In this document: one piece after another, positions 9,071 to 18,734 of the stretch
How positions within the stretch are numbered: position 1 is the first letter of the stretch
Layout: each line of letters begins with the position of its first letter
Source: Burkholderiaceae bacterium
GTDB taxonomy: Bacteria > Pseudomonadota > Gammaproteobacteria > Burkholderiales > Burkholderiaceae_C
DNA length: 64,000 bases
Reading direction: 5' to 3'
NCBI GenBank assembly: GCA_919902775.1
Contig: CAKKRJ010000001.1
Span: forward strand, 56,156 to 120,155
Position numbers and translations under genes: made by a program
Notes under the pieces: model-generated
What the model saw: the letters and a program-made list of their open reading frames with translations, nothing else
Told to the model about the DNA's origin: nothing
Database searches by the model: none

Positions 9071-12037
9071 ATGTCCAGTACCACTGTTGCCGAGTTCGCA
9101 CATGAACTCAAAAAATCTGCCCACGTTCTGTTGGATCAATTGCGATCTGCAGGCGTTGCCAAAACCTCGGACAGCGACACGCTGAACGACGCTGACAAGC
9201 AAAAATTGCTCAGCTACTTGCAAGTCAGCCACGGCACCGTGGCTGGTGACCGCAAGAAAATCACCCTGGTGAAGAAATCCACCAGCGAGATCAAGCAGGC
9301 CGATGCATCAGGCAAGGCCCGCACGATCCAGGTGGAAGTGCGCAAAAAACGCACCCTGATCAAGCGCGATGACGAGCCAGCGAGCCAGGCCGAAGAACCG
9401 GTGGTTGACCATGCCGACCTGGCGCGGCGCGAAGAAGAAGCCCGTCACCAGGCCGAATTGATCCAACGTCAGGAAGAAGAGTTGGCCGAAAAGCGCCGCT
9501 TGCGCGAAGCGCAAGAAGCCCAGGAGCGTGCGGCCCTGGCGGCCCAAGAGGCCAAAGCGCAAGCCGAAGCCAAGGCGTTGGCCGAAGCGGCCACCCTGGC
9601 TGCTGAACAAGAGGTGCCTGCCAAGCCCCAGTTGAGCCGCGAAGACCGCGAGCAACTTGCTCGCGCTGAAGCGGCCAGCATCAATGCGGCATCGCAGGCC
9701 AAGCCTGTCGCTGCCGTGTCGGCTGAAAGCCTGGCGGCCAGCAAAGCCGCCCAGGCCGCTGAAGAGGCGGCTGCCAAAGCCAAAGCCGAACAGGCTGCGC
9801 GCGAAGCCGCTGCGCAAAAAGCCGCCGCCGATTCCAAGGCCAAAGCCGACGAAGAAACTGCGCGCGCCCAGGACCTGGATGCACGTCGCCGCAAAGCCCT
9901 GGCCGAAGCCGAGGCGATTCGGAACATGATGAACGCCCCCAAGAAGGTGTTGGTCGCCAAAAAAGAAGAGCCCAAGGTCGAGCCCAAAGCGGCGGTCAAA
10001 GGCACTTTGCACAAGCCTGCAGGCACGCCAGCACCTGGCACGCGTGCGGCTGCTGCACCCGCTGCCGCGCCTTCGGGCCCCGGTGGCAACAAGGAAGTCA
10101 AATCGGCCAAGCTGTCCTCCAGCTGGGCGGGTGATCCTGCCAAGAAAAAAGCCATCCCCACCCGTGGTGACACGAGTGGCGGTGTGGGGCGCAACAACTG
10201 GCGCGCTGGACCGCGTGGTCGTCGTGGCAACGAGCGTGATCGCGATGACATGCACACCCAACAAGCACCGGCAGAAGTGCGCGTGCTGGAAGTGCACGTG
10301 CCCGAAACCATCACCGTGGCCGAATTGGCCCACAAGATGGCCATCAAGGCGTCGGAAGTCATCAAGCACTTGATGAAGCTGGGCCAGATGGCCACCATGA
10401 ACCAGCCGCTGGACCAGGACACTGCGATGATCGTGGTGGAAGAAATGGGCCATAAGGCGGTGATCGCTGCGCTCGATGATCCAGAAGCATTCACCGACGA
10501 TGAAGTGTTGGACCAACACGCCGAAGCCTTGCCGCGTGCCCCTGTGGTCACCGTCATGGGCCACGTGGACCACGGTAAAACCTCGTTGTTGGACTACATC
10601 CGCCGCGCCAAAGTGGCTTCGGGCGAAGCCGGTGGCATCACCCAGCACATTGGTGCCTACCACGTCGAAACGCCTCGCGGCATGATCTCTTTCCTGGACA
10701 CCCCCGGTCACGAGGCCTTCACGGCCATGCGTGCGCGGGGTGCCCAAGCCACCGACATCGTCATCCTGGTGGTGGCGGGTGACGACGGCGTGATGCCCCA
10801 GACGAAAGAAGCCATCAAGCACGCGAAAGCTGCAGGGGTGCCGATCGTGGTCGCCATCAACAAGATGGACAAGCCCGATGCCAACATCGACCGTGTGCGC
10901 AGCGAACTGATCGCCGAAGAAGTCGTGCCTGAAGAATTCGGTGGCGATTCTCCTTTTGTGTCGGTGTCTGCCAAGACCGGTATGGGCATTGACGACTTGC
11001 TGGAGCAAGTGTTGCTGCAAGCCGAAGTGCTGGAACTCAAAGCGCCGGTGCAAGCCGCCGCCAAGGGCCTGGTCATCGAAGCACGTCTGGACAAGGGCCG
11101 TGGTCCTGTGGCCACCATCCTGGTGCAGTCCGGTACCTTGAACACCGGCGACGTGGTGCTGGCCGGCCAGACCTTTGGCCGCGTGCGCGCCATGCTGGAC
11201 GAAAATGGCCAGACGATCAAAACTGCCGGTCCCTCGATCCCGGTCGAGATCCAGGGTTTGACCGAAGTGCCGCAAGCCGGCGACGAGTTCATGGTCATGG
11301 GCGACGAACGCCGTGCCCGCGAAATCGCCACTTACCGAGCAGGCAAGTTCCGCAACACCAAGCTGGCCAAGCAACAAGCCGCCAAGCTGGAAAACATGTT
11401 CACCGACATGTCTGCGGGCGAAGTCAAAATGCTGCCGATCATCATCAAGGCCGATGTGCAGGGTTCGCAAGAAGCCCTGGGTGCGTCCTTGCTCAAGCTG
11501 TCGACCGACGAAGTCAAGGTGCAGTTGGTCTACTCCGGTGTGGGTGGTATCAGCGAGTCGGACGTCAACCTGGCCATCGCTTCCAAGGCCATCGTGATTG
11601 GTTTCAACGTGCGTGCCGATGCCGGTGCGCGCAAGCTGGCCGAAGGCAACGGCATTGATCTTCATTACTACAACATCATTTATGACGCTGTGGATGAACT
11701 CAAGGCCGCGATGTCGGGCATGTTGGCTCCAGAGCAACGTGAAGAGATCATGGGCATGGCCGAAATCCGGACCGTGTTCGTGGCCTCCAAGATCGGTACG
11801 GTCGCGGGTTGTATGGTCACTTCGGGTCAAGTCACCCGCAATGCCAAATTCCGCCTGTTGCGCGACAACGTGGTCATCTACACCGGCGAGCTCGATTCGC
11901 TCAAGCGGCTCAAGGACGATGTGCGCGAAGTCAAGGAAGGCTTCGAGTGCGGTATCAAGCTCAAGAACTACAACGACATCAAAGAAGGCGACCAACTCGA
12001 ATTCTTCGACGTCAAGGAAATTGCGAGAACGCTGTAA
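9071..12037 (+). CDS. infB: Translation initiation factor IF-2
   Basis: GTPase that places fMet-tRNA on the 30S subunit and drives subunit joining. The 988-residue protein has a small IF2_N domain ([15 protein letters not shown]), a long Ala/Glu/Lys-rich linker (about residues 100-300), a second IF2_N domain ([18 protein letters not shown]), the G domain ([21 protein letters not shown]) and the C-terminal fMet-tRNA-binding part. ATG 9071 is chosen, with GGAGG 13 bases upstream; the TTG at 9059 is too close to that site. Its stop is directly followed by rbfA with no gap. Confidence 0.95.
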   Translation: MSSTTVAEFAHELKKSAHVLLDQLRSAGVAKTSDSDTLNDADKQKLLSYLQVSHGTVAGDRKKITLVKKSTSEIKQADASGKARTIQVEVRKKRTLIKRDDEPASQAEEPVVDHADLARREEEARHQAELIQRQEEELAEKRRLREAQEAQERAALAAQEAKAQAEAKALAEAATLAAEQEVPAKPQLSREDREQLARAEAASINAASQAKPVAAVSAESLAASKAAQAAEEAAAKAKAEQAAREAAAQKAAADSKAKADEETARAQDLDARRRKALAEAEAIRNMMNAPKKVLVAKKEEPKVEPKAAVKGTLHKPAGTPAPGTRAAAAPAAAPSGPGGNKEVKSAKLSSSWAGDPAKKKAIPTRGDTSGGVGRNNWRAGPRGRRGNERDRDDMHTQQAPAEVRVLEVHVPETITVAELAHKMAIKASEVIKHLMKLGQMATMNQPLDQDTAMIVVEEMGHKAVIAALDDPEAFTDDEVLDQHAEALPRAPVVTVMGHVDHGKTSLLDYIRRAKVASGEAGGITQHIGAYHVETPRGMISFLDTPGHEAFTAMRARGAQATDIVILVVAGDDGVMPQTKEAIKHAKAAGVPIVVAINKMDKPDANIDRVRSELIAEEVVPEEFGGDSPFVSVSAKTGMGIDDLLEQVLLQAEVLELKAPVQAAAKGLVIEARLDKGRGPVATILVQSGTLNTGDVVLAGQTFGRVRAMLDENGQTIKTAGPSIPVEIQGLTEVPQAGDEFMVMGDERRAREIATYRAGKFRNTKLAKQQAAKLENMFTDMSAGEVKMLPIIIKADVQGSQEALGASLLKLSTDEVKVQLVYSGVGGISESDVNLAIASKAIVIGFNVRADAGARKLAEGNGIDLHYYNIIYDAVDELKAAMSGMLAPEQREEIMGMAEIRTVFVASKIGTVAGCMVTSGQVTRNAKFRLLRDNVVIYTGELDSLKRLKDDVREVKEGFECGIKLKNYNDIKEGDQLEFFDVKEIARTL

Positions 12038-12412
12038 ATGGCGCGCAAGAAGGCATCGTCCGTTCCCAATCGCGGTTTTCGCGTGGCCGACCAGATCCAG
12101 CGTGATCTGGCCGAGTTGATCGCACGCGAGTTGAAAGACCCGCGTGTGGGCATGGTCACGATCAACGCGATCGAGGTCACGCCCGATTACGCCCATGCCA
12201 AGGTCTATTTCAGTGTTTTGACGGGCAACCCCGAAGAAGCCACAGAAGGACTGAACGCTGCAGCGGGTTTTCTGCGCAACGGTTTGTTCAAGCGTTTGCA
12301 CATCCACACCGTGCCGACACTGCACTTCTTGTTTGACCGCACCACCGAGCGTGCGTCCGACATGAATGCATTGATCGCCAAGGCGGTGTCGTCGCGTGCC
12401 CAAGAGGATTGA
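12038..12412 (+). CDS. rbfA: Ribosome-binding factor A
   Basis: Binds the 30S subunit and helps mature the 5' end of 16S rRNA, particularly in the cold. The 124 residues form a single KH-like domain with the family segments [27 protein letters not shown] and PTLHFLFD. The ATG follows the infB stop immediately and the stop lies 2 bases before the truB ATG, so all three genes are probably translated from one message. Confidence 0.95.
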   Translation: MARKKASSVPNRGFRVADQIQRDLAELIARELKDPRVGMVTINAIEVTPDYAHAKVYFSVLTGNPEEATEGLNAAAGFLRNGLFKRLHIHTVPTLHFLFDRTTERASDMNALIAKAVSSRAQED

Positions 12413-12414
12413 GC

Positions 12415-13395
12415 ATGAACGCGCCACGCACCAGGGTGCAGCGGCGCCCTGTGCACGGGGTGCTGTTGCTCGACAAACCATTGGGTCTTTCCAGTAACCA
12501 GGCGTTGCAAAAGGCCAAGTGGTTGCTGCGCGCCGAGAAAGCTGGGCACACAGGGACATTGGACCCGCTGGCCAGCGGTGTGTTGCCTTTGTGTTTTGGT
12601 GCGGCGACCAAGTTCAGTCAGCAACATCTGGATGCCGACAAGACTTACGAGACAACGGTGCGCCTGGGGTTGAAAACCAGCACGGCCGATGCCGAAGGTG
12701 ACGTGATTGCCGTGCGTGAAGTGTCTTGTACGCCGGGCAGGGTGGTGGAGGTGCTGGACCGGTTCATGGGACCGATCAGCCAGGTGCCCCCCATGCACAG
12801 CGCCTTGAAAAAGGATGGCAAGGCCTTGTACGAATACGCCCGGCAGGGTGAAACCGTGGAGCGCGAAGCGCGCAACGTGGTGATCCATGATCTGGATTTG
12901 CTGGACATGCAATTGCAAGGCGATGCGCCATTTTTGCGTGTGCGTGTGCGTTGCAGCAAAGGCACTTACATCCGAACCTTGGGCGAAGACATTGCCGAGG
13001 CCTTGGGGTGTGGCGGCCACTTGAGCGCTTTGCGCCGGGTGGTCACCGGTCCTTTTGAAGCGGCGCAATGCGTGACGCTGGAACAGTTGGAAGCCCTGCC
13101 TGAAAACCAGCGTCTGGACGTTTTGCGGCCGGTTGACGTTTTGTTGCCGGGCTGCACCGAGGTGAGTTTGGACAGTGAGAACACTGGCCGTTTTTTGAAT
13201 GGGGTGCGCAGACACGGCCCCTGGGTGGATTGTGATCAAGTCGTGGTGTATGGAGAACATCCTCGTGCCTTGCTGGGAACGGCAAGTGTGCATGGCGGCG
13301 AATTGATTCCGGGTCGATTGTTGAGCCCGCTGGAAATTCAACAGATTTTGGAAAAATCACCTGCAACCGAGCCTTTGCTGGCCGAGCAGGTTTAA
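12415..13395 (+). CDS. truB: tRNA pseudouridine(55) synthase TruB
   Basis: Makes pseudouridine 55 in the T arm of tRNAs. In the 326-residue protein the catalytic aspartate is Asp50 in HTGTLDPLASG. VHGVLLLDKP, the substrate-loop region and a C-terminal PUA-like part follow the family order. ATG 12415 was chosen; a TTG 6 bases upstream shares the AAGAGGA ribosome site. The infB-rbfA-truB order is the usual proteobacterial one. Confidence 0.95.
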   Translation: MNAPRTRVQRRPVHGVLLLDKPLGLSSNQALQKAKWLLRAEKAGHTGTLDPLASGVLPLCFGAATKFSQQHLDADKTYETTVRLGLKTSTADAEGDVIAVREVSCTPGRVVEVLDRFMGPISQVPPMHSALKKDGKALYEYARQGETVEREARNVVIHDLDLLDMQLQGDAPFLRVRVRCSKGTYIRTLGEDIAEALGCGGHLSALRRVVTGPFEAAQCVTLEQLEALPENQRLDVLRPVDVLLPGCTEVSLDSENTGRFLNGVRRHGPWVDCDQVVVYGEHPRALLGTASVHGGELIPGRLLSPLEIQQILEKSPATEPLLAEQV

Positions 13396-13408
13396 AGGAA
13401 GAGAAAGC

Positions 13409-15226
13409 ATGACCAAGCAAATCCGCAACATCGCCATCATCGCGCACGTTGACCATGGCAAAACCACCATGGTGGACCAGCTGCTGCGCCAATCGGGCAC
13501 CTTCGCTGACCACGAAAAAATTGTGGACACCGTGATGGACAACAACGCCATCGAACGTGAACGCGGCATCACCATCCTGGCCAAAAACTGTGCCGTGAGC
13601 TGGGAAGGCACCCACATCAACATCGTCGACACCCCCGGCCACGCGGACTTCGGCGGCGAAGTCGAACGTGCTCTGTCCATGGTGGACGGCGTGGTCTTGC
13701 TGATCGACGCGCAAGAAGGCCCCATGCCACAAACCCGCTTTGTGACCAAGAAAGCCTTGGCCTTGGGCCTCAAGCCCATCGTCGTGGTGAACAAGGTCGA
13801 CAAGCCCGGTGCCAACCCCGACAAAGTGGTGAATGCCGCTTTTGACCTGTTTGACAAACTCGGCGCGAACGACGAGCAGCTGGACTTCCCTGTGGTGTAT
13901 GCCTCCGGTATCAACGGCTGGACATCGCTTGAAGAAGGCGCACCTGGTGAGCAGTGGGGCCCCGACATGTCGGCCTTGTTCAACACCGTGCTCAAGCACG
14001 TGCCGCCTCAAAAGGGTGACCCCAAGGCACCTTTGCAGTTGCAAATTTCTGCACTCGACTTCTCCACGTTCGTGGGCCGTATCGGTGTGGGCCGCATCAG
14101 CCAGGGCACGATCAAGCCGCAAATGGATGTGGTGGTCATGGAAGGCCCGGACGGTAAAGCCATCAAAGGGCGTATCAACCAAGTGCTCAAGTTCCAGGGT
14201 TTGGACCGCGTACAGGTGACCGAAGCCGGTCCTGGCGACATTGTGCTGATCAACGGCATTGCCGATCTGAACATCGGTGTGACGGTGACTGACATCGCCA
14301 ATCCCGCTCCGCTGCCCATGTTGAAAGTGGACGAGCCGACCCTGACCATGAATTTCTGCGTCAACACCAGCCCTTTGGCCGGTCGCGAAGGTAAGTACGT
14401 GACCAGCCGCCAGATCTGGGACCGTCTGCAAAAAGAACTGCAACACAACGTCGCCTTGCGCGTCAAAGAAACCGACGAAGAAGGTATTTTTGAAGTCATG
14501 GGTCGTGGTGAATTGCACCTGACCATCTTGCTGGAAAACATGCGCCGTGAAGGCTATGAGATGGCGGTGTCCAAGCCCCGCGTGGTGTTCCGCGATGTGA
14601 ATGGCGAGCGCCATGAGCCGATCGAGTTGGTGACAGCCGACATCGAAGAAACCCACCAGGGCGGCGTGATGCAAGCCTTGGGCGAGCGCAAGGGCGAGTT
14701 GGTCAACATGGAATCCGATGGCCGTGGCCGTGTCCGTTTGGAATACCGCATTCCAGCCCGTGGCTTGATTGGTTTCACCAACGAATTCCTGAACCTGACC
14801 CGTGGTTCCGGCCTGATTTCCAACATCTTCGACAGCTACGAACCCCACAAGGGTGACATCGGCGGCCGCAAGAACGGCGTGTTGATCTCCATGGACGACG
14901 GTGAAATCTTCACCTACGCCCTGGGCAAGCTGGACGACCGTGGTCGCATGTTCGTCAAGGCGAACGATCCGGTGTACGAAGGCATGATTGTGGGTATCCA
15001 CAGCCGTGACAACGACCTGGTGGTCAACGCCACACGCACCAAGCAGCTGACCAACTTCCGTGTGTCTGGCAAGGAAGACGCGATCAAGATCACGCCACCG
15101 ATTGACCTGACGCTGGAGTACGGCGTTGAATTCATCGAGGACGACGAGCTGGTCGAAATCACGCCCAAGAGCGTTCGTCTGCGCAAGCGCTACCTGAAGG
15201 AAAGTGACCGCAAGCGCAACAAGTGA
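13409..15226 (+). CDS. typA: Ribosome-associated translational GTPase TypA/BipA
   Basis: EF-G-like GTPase that assists 50S assembly and growth at low temperature or under stress. The 605 residues hold an N-terminal G domain (AHVDHGKTT at 12-20, DTPGHADFGGE, NKVDKPG), a beta-barrel domain II, EF-G-like domains and the TypA-specific C-terminal domain. The ATG is preceded by AAGGAAGAG. It lies 13 bases after truB and so is likely co-transcribed. Confidence 0.96.
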   Translation: MTKQIRNIAIIAHVDHGKTTMVDQLLRQSGTFADHEKIVDTVMDNNAIERERGITILAKNCAVSWEGTHINIVDTPGHADFGGEVERALSMVDGVVLLIDAQEGPMPQTRFVTKKALALGLKPIVVVNKVDKPGANPDKVVNAAFDLFDKLGANDEQLDFPVVYASGINGWTSLEEGAPGEQWGPDMSALFNTVLKHVPPQKGDPKAPLQLQISALDFSTFVGRIGVGRISQGTIKPQMDVVVMEGPDGKAIKGRINQVLKFQGLDRVQVTEAGPGDIVLINGIADLNIGVTVTDIANPAPLPMLKVDEPTLTMNFCVNTSPLAGREGKYVTSRQIWDRLQKELQHNVALRVKETDEEGIFEVMGRGELHLTILLENMRREGYEMAVSKPRVVFRDVNGERHEPIELVTADIEETHQGGVMQALGERKGELVNMESDGRGRVRLEYRIPARGLIGFTNEFLNLTRGSGLISNIFDSYEPHKGDIGGRKNGVLISMDDGEIFTYALGKLDDRGRMFVKANDPVYEGMIVGIHSRDNDLVVNATRTKQLTNFRVSGKEDAIKITPPIDLTLEYGVEFIEDDELVEITPKSVRLRKRYLKESDRKRNK

Positions 15227-15239
15227 TCGGCTGACGATC

Positions 15240-16124
15240 ATGCGTTTGACGCACGGACTGGCCGTTTGGACCATGGTGGGCGTGACCGCCCTGTGGTCCA
15301 TGGCCGGTGTGGTCACGCGGCACCTGGAGCAAGCGCGCAGCTTTGAAGTCACCTTCTGGCGCAGCTTCTTCACTGCGGTGTCCTTGCTGGTCATCCTGCC
15401 CTTGTGGCAGGGCCGACGTGTGGGGTTACGGCTGCCTTTGCGCAGCCGTTACTTTTGGTTCTCTGGTTTGTGCTGGAGTGTCATGTTCACCGCGTTCATG
15501 GTGGCCCTCACCCTGACGGCGGTGGCTAATGTGTTGATCACCATGGCGCTGGGGCCCTTGCTCACGGCCTTGATCACCCGGGTGTTTTTGCGACACCGCC
15601 TGCCTGCCAGAACCTGGCTGGCCATTGTGTTGGCGGGCATCGGCATCGGCTGGATGTATGGTTCACAGCTCAGTCTGGCGGACCCGAATTTTCTGATCGG
15701 CTCACTGGTCGCTTTGTGCGTGCCGCTGGCGGGTTCTGTGCAGTGGACGCTGGCGCAAAAAAGCCAGAGCGAGGGGCAGAACCTGGATCTGGTGCCTTCG
15801 GTCTTGCTGGGCGCCGTCATTTCTTCCTTGTTCACACTGCCGCTGGCCATGCCGTTCCAGGCTTCGGTGCATGATGTGGGTCTGTTGGCCATGTTGGGGC
15901 TGTTTCAATTGGCCATTCCCTGCGCCTTGTCGGTGGTGTGTGCCCGGGTGCTGAAAGCGCCCGAAGTGGCGCTGCTGGCTTTGCTTGAAATTGTTTTTGG
16001 CATTGCTTTGGCTTGGTGGGGCGCGGGTGAAGCCCCTCAGCTGAGCGTGCTGCTGGGCGGTTCCCTGGTTTTGGGGGCCTTGCTTCTCAACGAATGGTTA
16101 GGCTGGAGACAAAACAATGTCTGA
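15240..16124 (+). CDS. EamA/DMT-superfamily membrane transporter
   Basis: Predicted inner-membrane drug/metabolite transporter with about ten helices (294 residues) in two EamA repeats. The first begins GLAVWTMVGVTALWSMAG and the second begins near residue 145 (FLIGSLVALCVPLAGSVQW). Substrate unknown. The ATG at 15240 is 13 bases after the typA stop; a start at 15204 would lie inside typA and precede the first helix with extra hydrophilic residues. It overlaps the next gene by 8 bases. Confidence 0.85.
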   Translation: MRLTHGLAVWTMVGVTALWSMAGVVTRHLEQARSFEVTFWRSFFTAVSLLVILPLWQGRRVGLRLPLRSRYFWFSGLCWSVMFTAFMVALTLTAVANVLITMALGPLLTALITRVFLRHRLPARTWLAIVLAGIGIGWMYGSQLSLADPNFLIGSLVALCVPLAGSVQWTLAQKSQSEGQNLDLVPSVLLGAVISSLFTLPLAMPFQASVHDVGLLAMLGLFQLAIPCALSVVCARVLKAPEVALLALLEIVFGIALAWWGAGEAPQLSVLLGGSLVLGALLLNEWLGWRQNNV

Positions 16125-17199
16125 TGTCATCGCACAAATCGAAGGCCGCATCGGCTGCATCACCTTGAACCGGCCGCAGGCGTTGAACGCCTTGTCGCTG
16201 GACATGGTGCGCCAAATCACCGCCGCATTGCTGGCCTGGAAAAACGAGCCACAGGTGCTGGCGGTGGCCGTGCGCGGAAGCAACAAGGAAGGTCCCTTTG
16301 GTGCCTTTTGTGCAGGGGGCGATATTCGGTTTTTTCACCAGGCTGCCACGAAGGGGGACCCCCGCCTGGAAGATTTCTTCACCGAAGAGTACCGGCTGAA
16401 TCACCTGATTCACACCTATCCCAAGCCTTACCTGGCGTTGATGGACGGCATCGTCATGGGTGGCGGTATGGGCATCAGCCAGGGGGCCAGCGTGCGCGTG
16501 GTCACTGAACGCAGCAAGATGGCCATGCCCGAGACCCACATTGGCTTGTTTCCCGATGTGGGCGGGGGCTACTTTTTAAGCCGTTGCCCAGGTCACCTGG
16601 GTGAATACCTGGGCTTGACCGGTTACATGCTGCACGGCGAAGAAGCCGTTCACGCAGGCTTGGCCGACGGCTACATCGCGTCGGGCAAGTTGCCGCACAT
16701 CTGGCAAACCTTGATCGAAACCCCGTTTGAAAACGGCGAAGCGGTCGAGCGCTGGGTCACCACCCAATTTGACCGCTTGCAGCACAGCGGGCTGGACCAC
16801 CGCGGCGAGATGGATGCCGCCATGGCACAGGGCAGTGTGGTGGAGATGCTGCACCAGCTGGAGTCGGCGCAGGATGAGTGGTCGCAACGCACCGCCAAAA
16901 CCCTGCGTGCACGTTCACCCTTGATGCTGCACGTGGTGCTGGAACAGATTCGGCGTGCGCGCAAGCTGAGCCTGGCCGATGACCTGCGCATGGAGCGCGA
17001 TCTGGTGCGCCATTGTTTTGCCCTGCGGCCAGTGGCGCAAAGTGAAACGGTGGAAGGCATTCGCGCCCTGGCGGTGGACAAAGACCACAGCCCAAAGTGG
17101 CAGCCTGCACGGGCCGAAGACGTGGACGCGGCAGAAGTGGCGGCGTTCTTTGTCAGCCCGTGGCCTGCACATGCCCACCCGCTGCGCGAGCTGAACTGA
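16117..17199 (+). CDS. Enoyl-CoA hydratase/isomerase family, 3-hydroxyisobutyryl-CoA hydrolase-like
   Basis: Probably hydrolyses a beta-hydroxyacyl-CoA such as 3-hydroxyisobutyryl-CoA of valine breakdown. The 360 residues are longer than simple hydratases and fit the ECH_2 group. The oxyanion-hole segments are FCAGGDI (64-70) and MGGGMG (114-119). The group signature is MPETHIGLFPDVGGG (137-151), with Glu139 and Asp147 as expected catalytic positions. The exact acyl-CoA cannot be read from sequence. It is translationally coupled to the preceding transporter gene. Confidence 0.85.
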   Translation: MSDVIAQIEGRIGCITLNRPQALNALSLDMVRQITAALLAWKNEPQVLAVAVRGSNKEGPFGAFCAGGDIRFFHQAATKGDPRLEDFFTEEYRLNHLIHTYPKPYLALMDGIVMGGGMGISQGASVRVVTERSKMAMPETHIGLFPDVGGGYFLSRCPGHLGEYLGLTGYMLHGEEAVHAGLADGYIASGKLPHIWQTLIETPFENGEAVERWVTTQFDRLQHSGLDHRGEMDAAMAQGSVVEMLHQLESAQDEWSQRTAKTLRARSPLMLHVVLEQIRRARKLSLADDLRMERDLVRHCFALRPVAQSETVEGIRALAVDKDHSPKWQPARAEDVDAAEVAAFFVSPWPAHAHPLRELN

Positions 17200-17207
17200 T
17201 GCCGCAG

Positions 17208-17275
17208 GTCGGGACCTTCAGGTCCGACGTTGGCGGGCACTGGCGCAGGTTCATGTCGGGGCTGAAGCCACCGAC
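17208..17275. repeat. Inverted pair of GTCGG-type REP hairpins
   Basis: Two 21-base hairpins in opposite orientation: 17208-17228 (GTCGG, ACC, loop TTCA, GGT, CCGAC) and 17255-17275 (GTCGG, GGC, loop TGAA, GCC, CCGAC). Each has one unpaired base. The inner stem differs by paired changes, so the fold is conserved. A third copy is at 30232-30252. They lie between the convergent ends of the CoA hydrolase gene and smpB. Confidence 0.7.
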
Positions 17276-17278
17276 CTA

Positions 17279-17339
17279 CCGCTGCCCATGAGGATCGGCA
17301 ACTTCTGCCAATGAGGGCCGGCAACCGCTGCCCATGCCG
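17279..17339. repeat. 23-bp imperfect tandem repeat, about 2.7 copies
   Basis: Units at 17279-17301, 17302-17324 and the partial 17325-17339. They share the pattern CTGCC.ATGAGG..CGGCAA with a few substitutions. The run ends 2 bases before the smpB stop. No coding role is seen. Confidence 0.55.
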
Positions 17340-17341
17340 AT

Positions 17342-17830
17342 TCAGCGGTGACGGCTCTTCATGGCGCGTTCGACCTCGCGCTTGCCTTCGCGGTCCTTGA
17401 TGGTGTCGCGTTTGTCGTGCTCGGCCTTGCCCTTGGCCAGCGCGATGTCGCACTTCACTTTGCCCGCTTTCCAGTGCAGGTTGATGGGCACCAGGGTGTA
17501 GCCCTTTTGCTCAATCTTGCCAATCAGGCGCTTGATCTCTTCTTTGTTCAGCAGCAGCTTGCGCGTGCGTGCCGCTTCGGGGTTGATGTGGGTCGAGGCA
17601 GTTTTGAGCGGGTTGATCAGGCAGCCAATGATGAACAGTTCACCATTGCGGATGACCACATAACCGTCTGTGAGCTGCACTTTGCCCTCACGGATGGCCT
17701 TGACCTCCCAGCCTTCCAGCACCATGCCTGCCTCGTAGCGCTCTTCGAAAAAATAGTCGAAGGCCGCCTTTTTGTTCTCGGCGATCTTGGCAAAAGTGGG
17801 TGCAGCGGGGGACTTTTTGGTGGTGGCCAT
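17342..17830 (-). CDS. smpB: SsrA-binding protein SmpB
   Basis: Partner of tmRNA in trans-translation: it delivers tmRNA to stalled ribosomes. The 162 residues carry the OB-fold features [30 protein letters not shown] and [10 protein letters not shown], and the basic C-terminal tail ([13 protein letters not shown]) that enters the mRNA channel. The start at 17830 gives the short basic N-terminus usual for the family; the reading frame stays open to 17989, but that part is unrelated to SmpB. It is divergent from ratA, the common arrangement. The tmRNA gene itself is not in the window. Confidence 0.95.
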   Translation of the reverse strand: MATTKKSPAAPTFAKIAENKKAAFDYFFEERYEAGMVLEGWEVKAIREGKVQLTDGYVVIRNGELFIIGCLINPLKTASTHINPEAARTRKLLLNKEEIKRLIGKIEQKGYTLVPINLHWKAGKVKCDIALAKGKAEHDKRDTIKDREGKREVERAMKSRHR

Positions 17831-17924
17831 GGTGAGCAGATAAGGACGGCATGGCCGTTCGCAAGGATGTGCGGTCTGGCGTTGCGCCAACAGGCGATTC
17901 GAAAAACTACAATCGCTGCATTGT

Positions 17925-18365
17925 ATGAAGAATATCCACAAGTCCGTCCTCATCTGGTATGCCCCAGAGGAAATGTTTCGCCTCGTCACCGACGTGGCCC
18001 GTTACCCCGAGTTCTTGCCGTGGTGTGACCACGCCAGCGTGCTGGAAACAGACGCGCAGGGCATGTTGGCCGAAGTGGGCATTGGCCTGGGCGGCATGCA
18101 ACAAACCTTCATCACACGCAACACGCATGAAGAAGGGCGTTCGGTGGGCATGAGCCTGGTCAAAGGCCCATTCTCCAATTTGAGCGGCATGTGGCGGTTC
18201 ATTCCTGTGGGCGATGGCACGCAGCGGGCCTGCAAGGTGGAGCTGGATTTGCAATACGGTTTTTCCAGCAAAACCCTGGCCGCTTTGGTCGGGCCGGTGT
18301 TTGACAAAATTGCGGCCAGCTTGGTCGATGCGTTTGTCAAACGCGCCGAAGTGGTTTATGGCTGA
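17925..18365 (+). CDS. ratA: RatA/COQ10-family START-like protein
   Basis: Small SRPBCC/START-fold protein (146 residues). In E. coli RatA is described as blocking 70S association, while the eukaryotic relative Coq10 binds ubiquinone; which role applies here is open. Family segments are the N-terminal [19 protein letters not shown] and RYPEFLPWC, and the C-terminal [18 protein letters not shown] -10-like TACAAT lies at 17908-17913, giving a short leader. It overlaps rnfH by 8 bases and is divergent from smpB, as in many proteobacteria. Confidence 0.88.
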   Translation: MKNIHKSVLIWYAPEEMFRLVTDVARYPEFLPWCDHASVLETDAQGMLAEVGIGLGGMQQTFITRNTHEEGRSVGMSLVKGPFSNLSGMWRFIPVGDGTQRACKVELDLQYGFSSKTLAALVGPVFDKIAASLVDAFVKRAEVVYG

Positions 18366-18726
18366 AACGACCATCGCCGTCACCCTGTGCTGGAGTCTGG
18401 TGCCGCGGCAGGTGCATGAAGTGCACCTGCGGGTGCCCGTGGGCAGTACCGTTCGGGCCGTGCTGGACCTGGGCATGACCCAATGGCTGGAAAGCCAGGG
18501 TTTGGCTGAGCCTGCGTTGCTGACCTCGTTGCCATTTCAGCAACCCGGCATCTGGGGCCACAAAACCACGTGGGGGCATCAGGTGCAGGCGGGTGACCGC
18601 ATTGAGTTGTACCGTCCCCTCAATGTCGACCCCAAAGTGGCGCGGCGTCAACGCTTCAAGCGGCAAGGCAAGGGGCGTACCGGCTTGTTTGCCAACCGCA
18701 AAAGCGGCGTGGCGGCAGGGTATTGA
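18358..18726 (+). CDS. rnfH: RnfH-family ubiquitin-like protein (RatB)
   Basis: Small beta-grasp protein (122 residues) of unknown biochemical role, nearly always paired with ratA. Visible family features are the N-terminal strand IAVTLCWSLVPRQV, VPVGSTVRAVL and the GDRIELYRPLNVDPK block, followed by a basic tail (ARRQRFKRQGKGR). The ATG at 18358 lies inside the end of ratA. The name RnfH reflects its place in some rnf operons; no rnf genes are present here. Confidence 0.88.
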   Translation: MAETTIAVTLCWSLVPRQVHEVHLRVPVGSTVRAVLDLGMTQWLESQGLAEPALLTSLPFQQPGIWGHKTTWGHQVQAGDRIELYRPLNVDPKVARRQRFKRQGKGRTGLFANRKSGVAAGY

Positions 18727-18734
18727 AAGCCAGC

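Noticed and set aside
9308-12559. 1083-codon open frame on the minus strand opposite infB
   Set aside because: It is antisense to a clearly identified gene, with a composition (His, Gly, Arg, Gln rich) typical of shadow frames in GC-rich DNA; no family resemblance.
13043-15394. 783-codon open frame opposite typA
   Set aside because: Antisense shadow of typA and the end of truB, with no recognisable protein features.
17200-17341. tmRNA or other RNA gene next to smpB
   Set aside because: The stretch is explained by REP hairpins and a tandem repeat; no tRNA-like ends or tag reading frame are seen.
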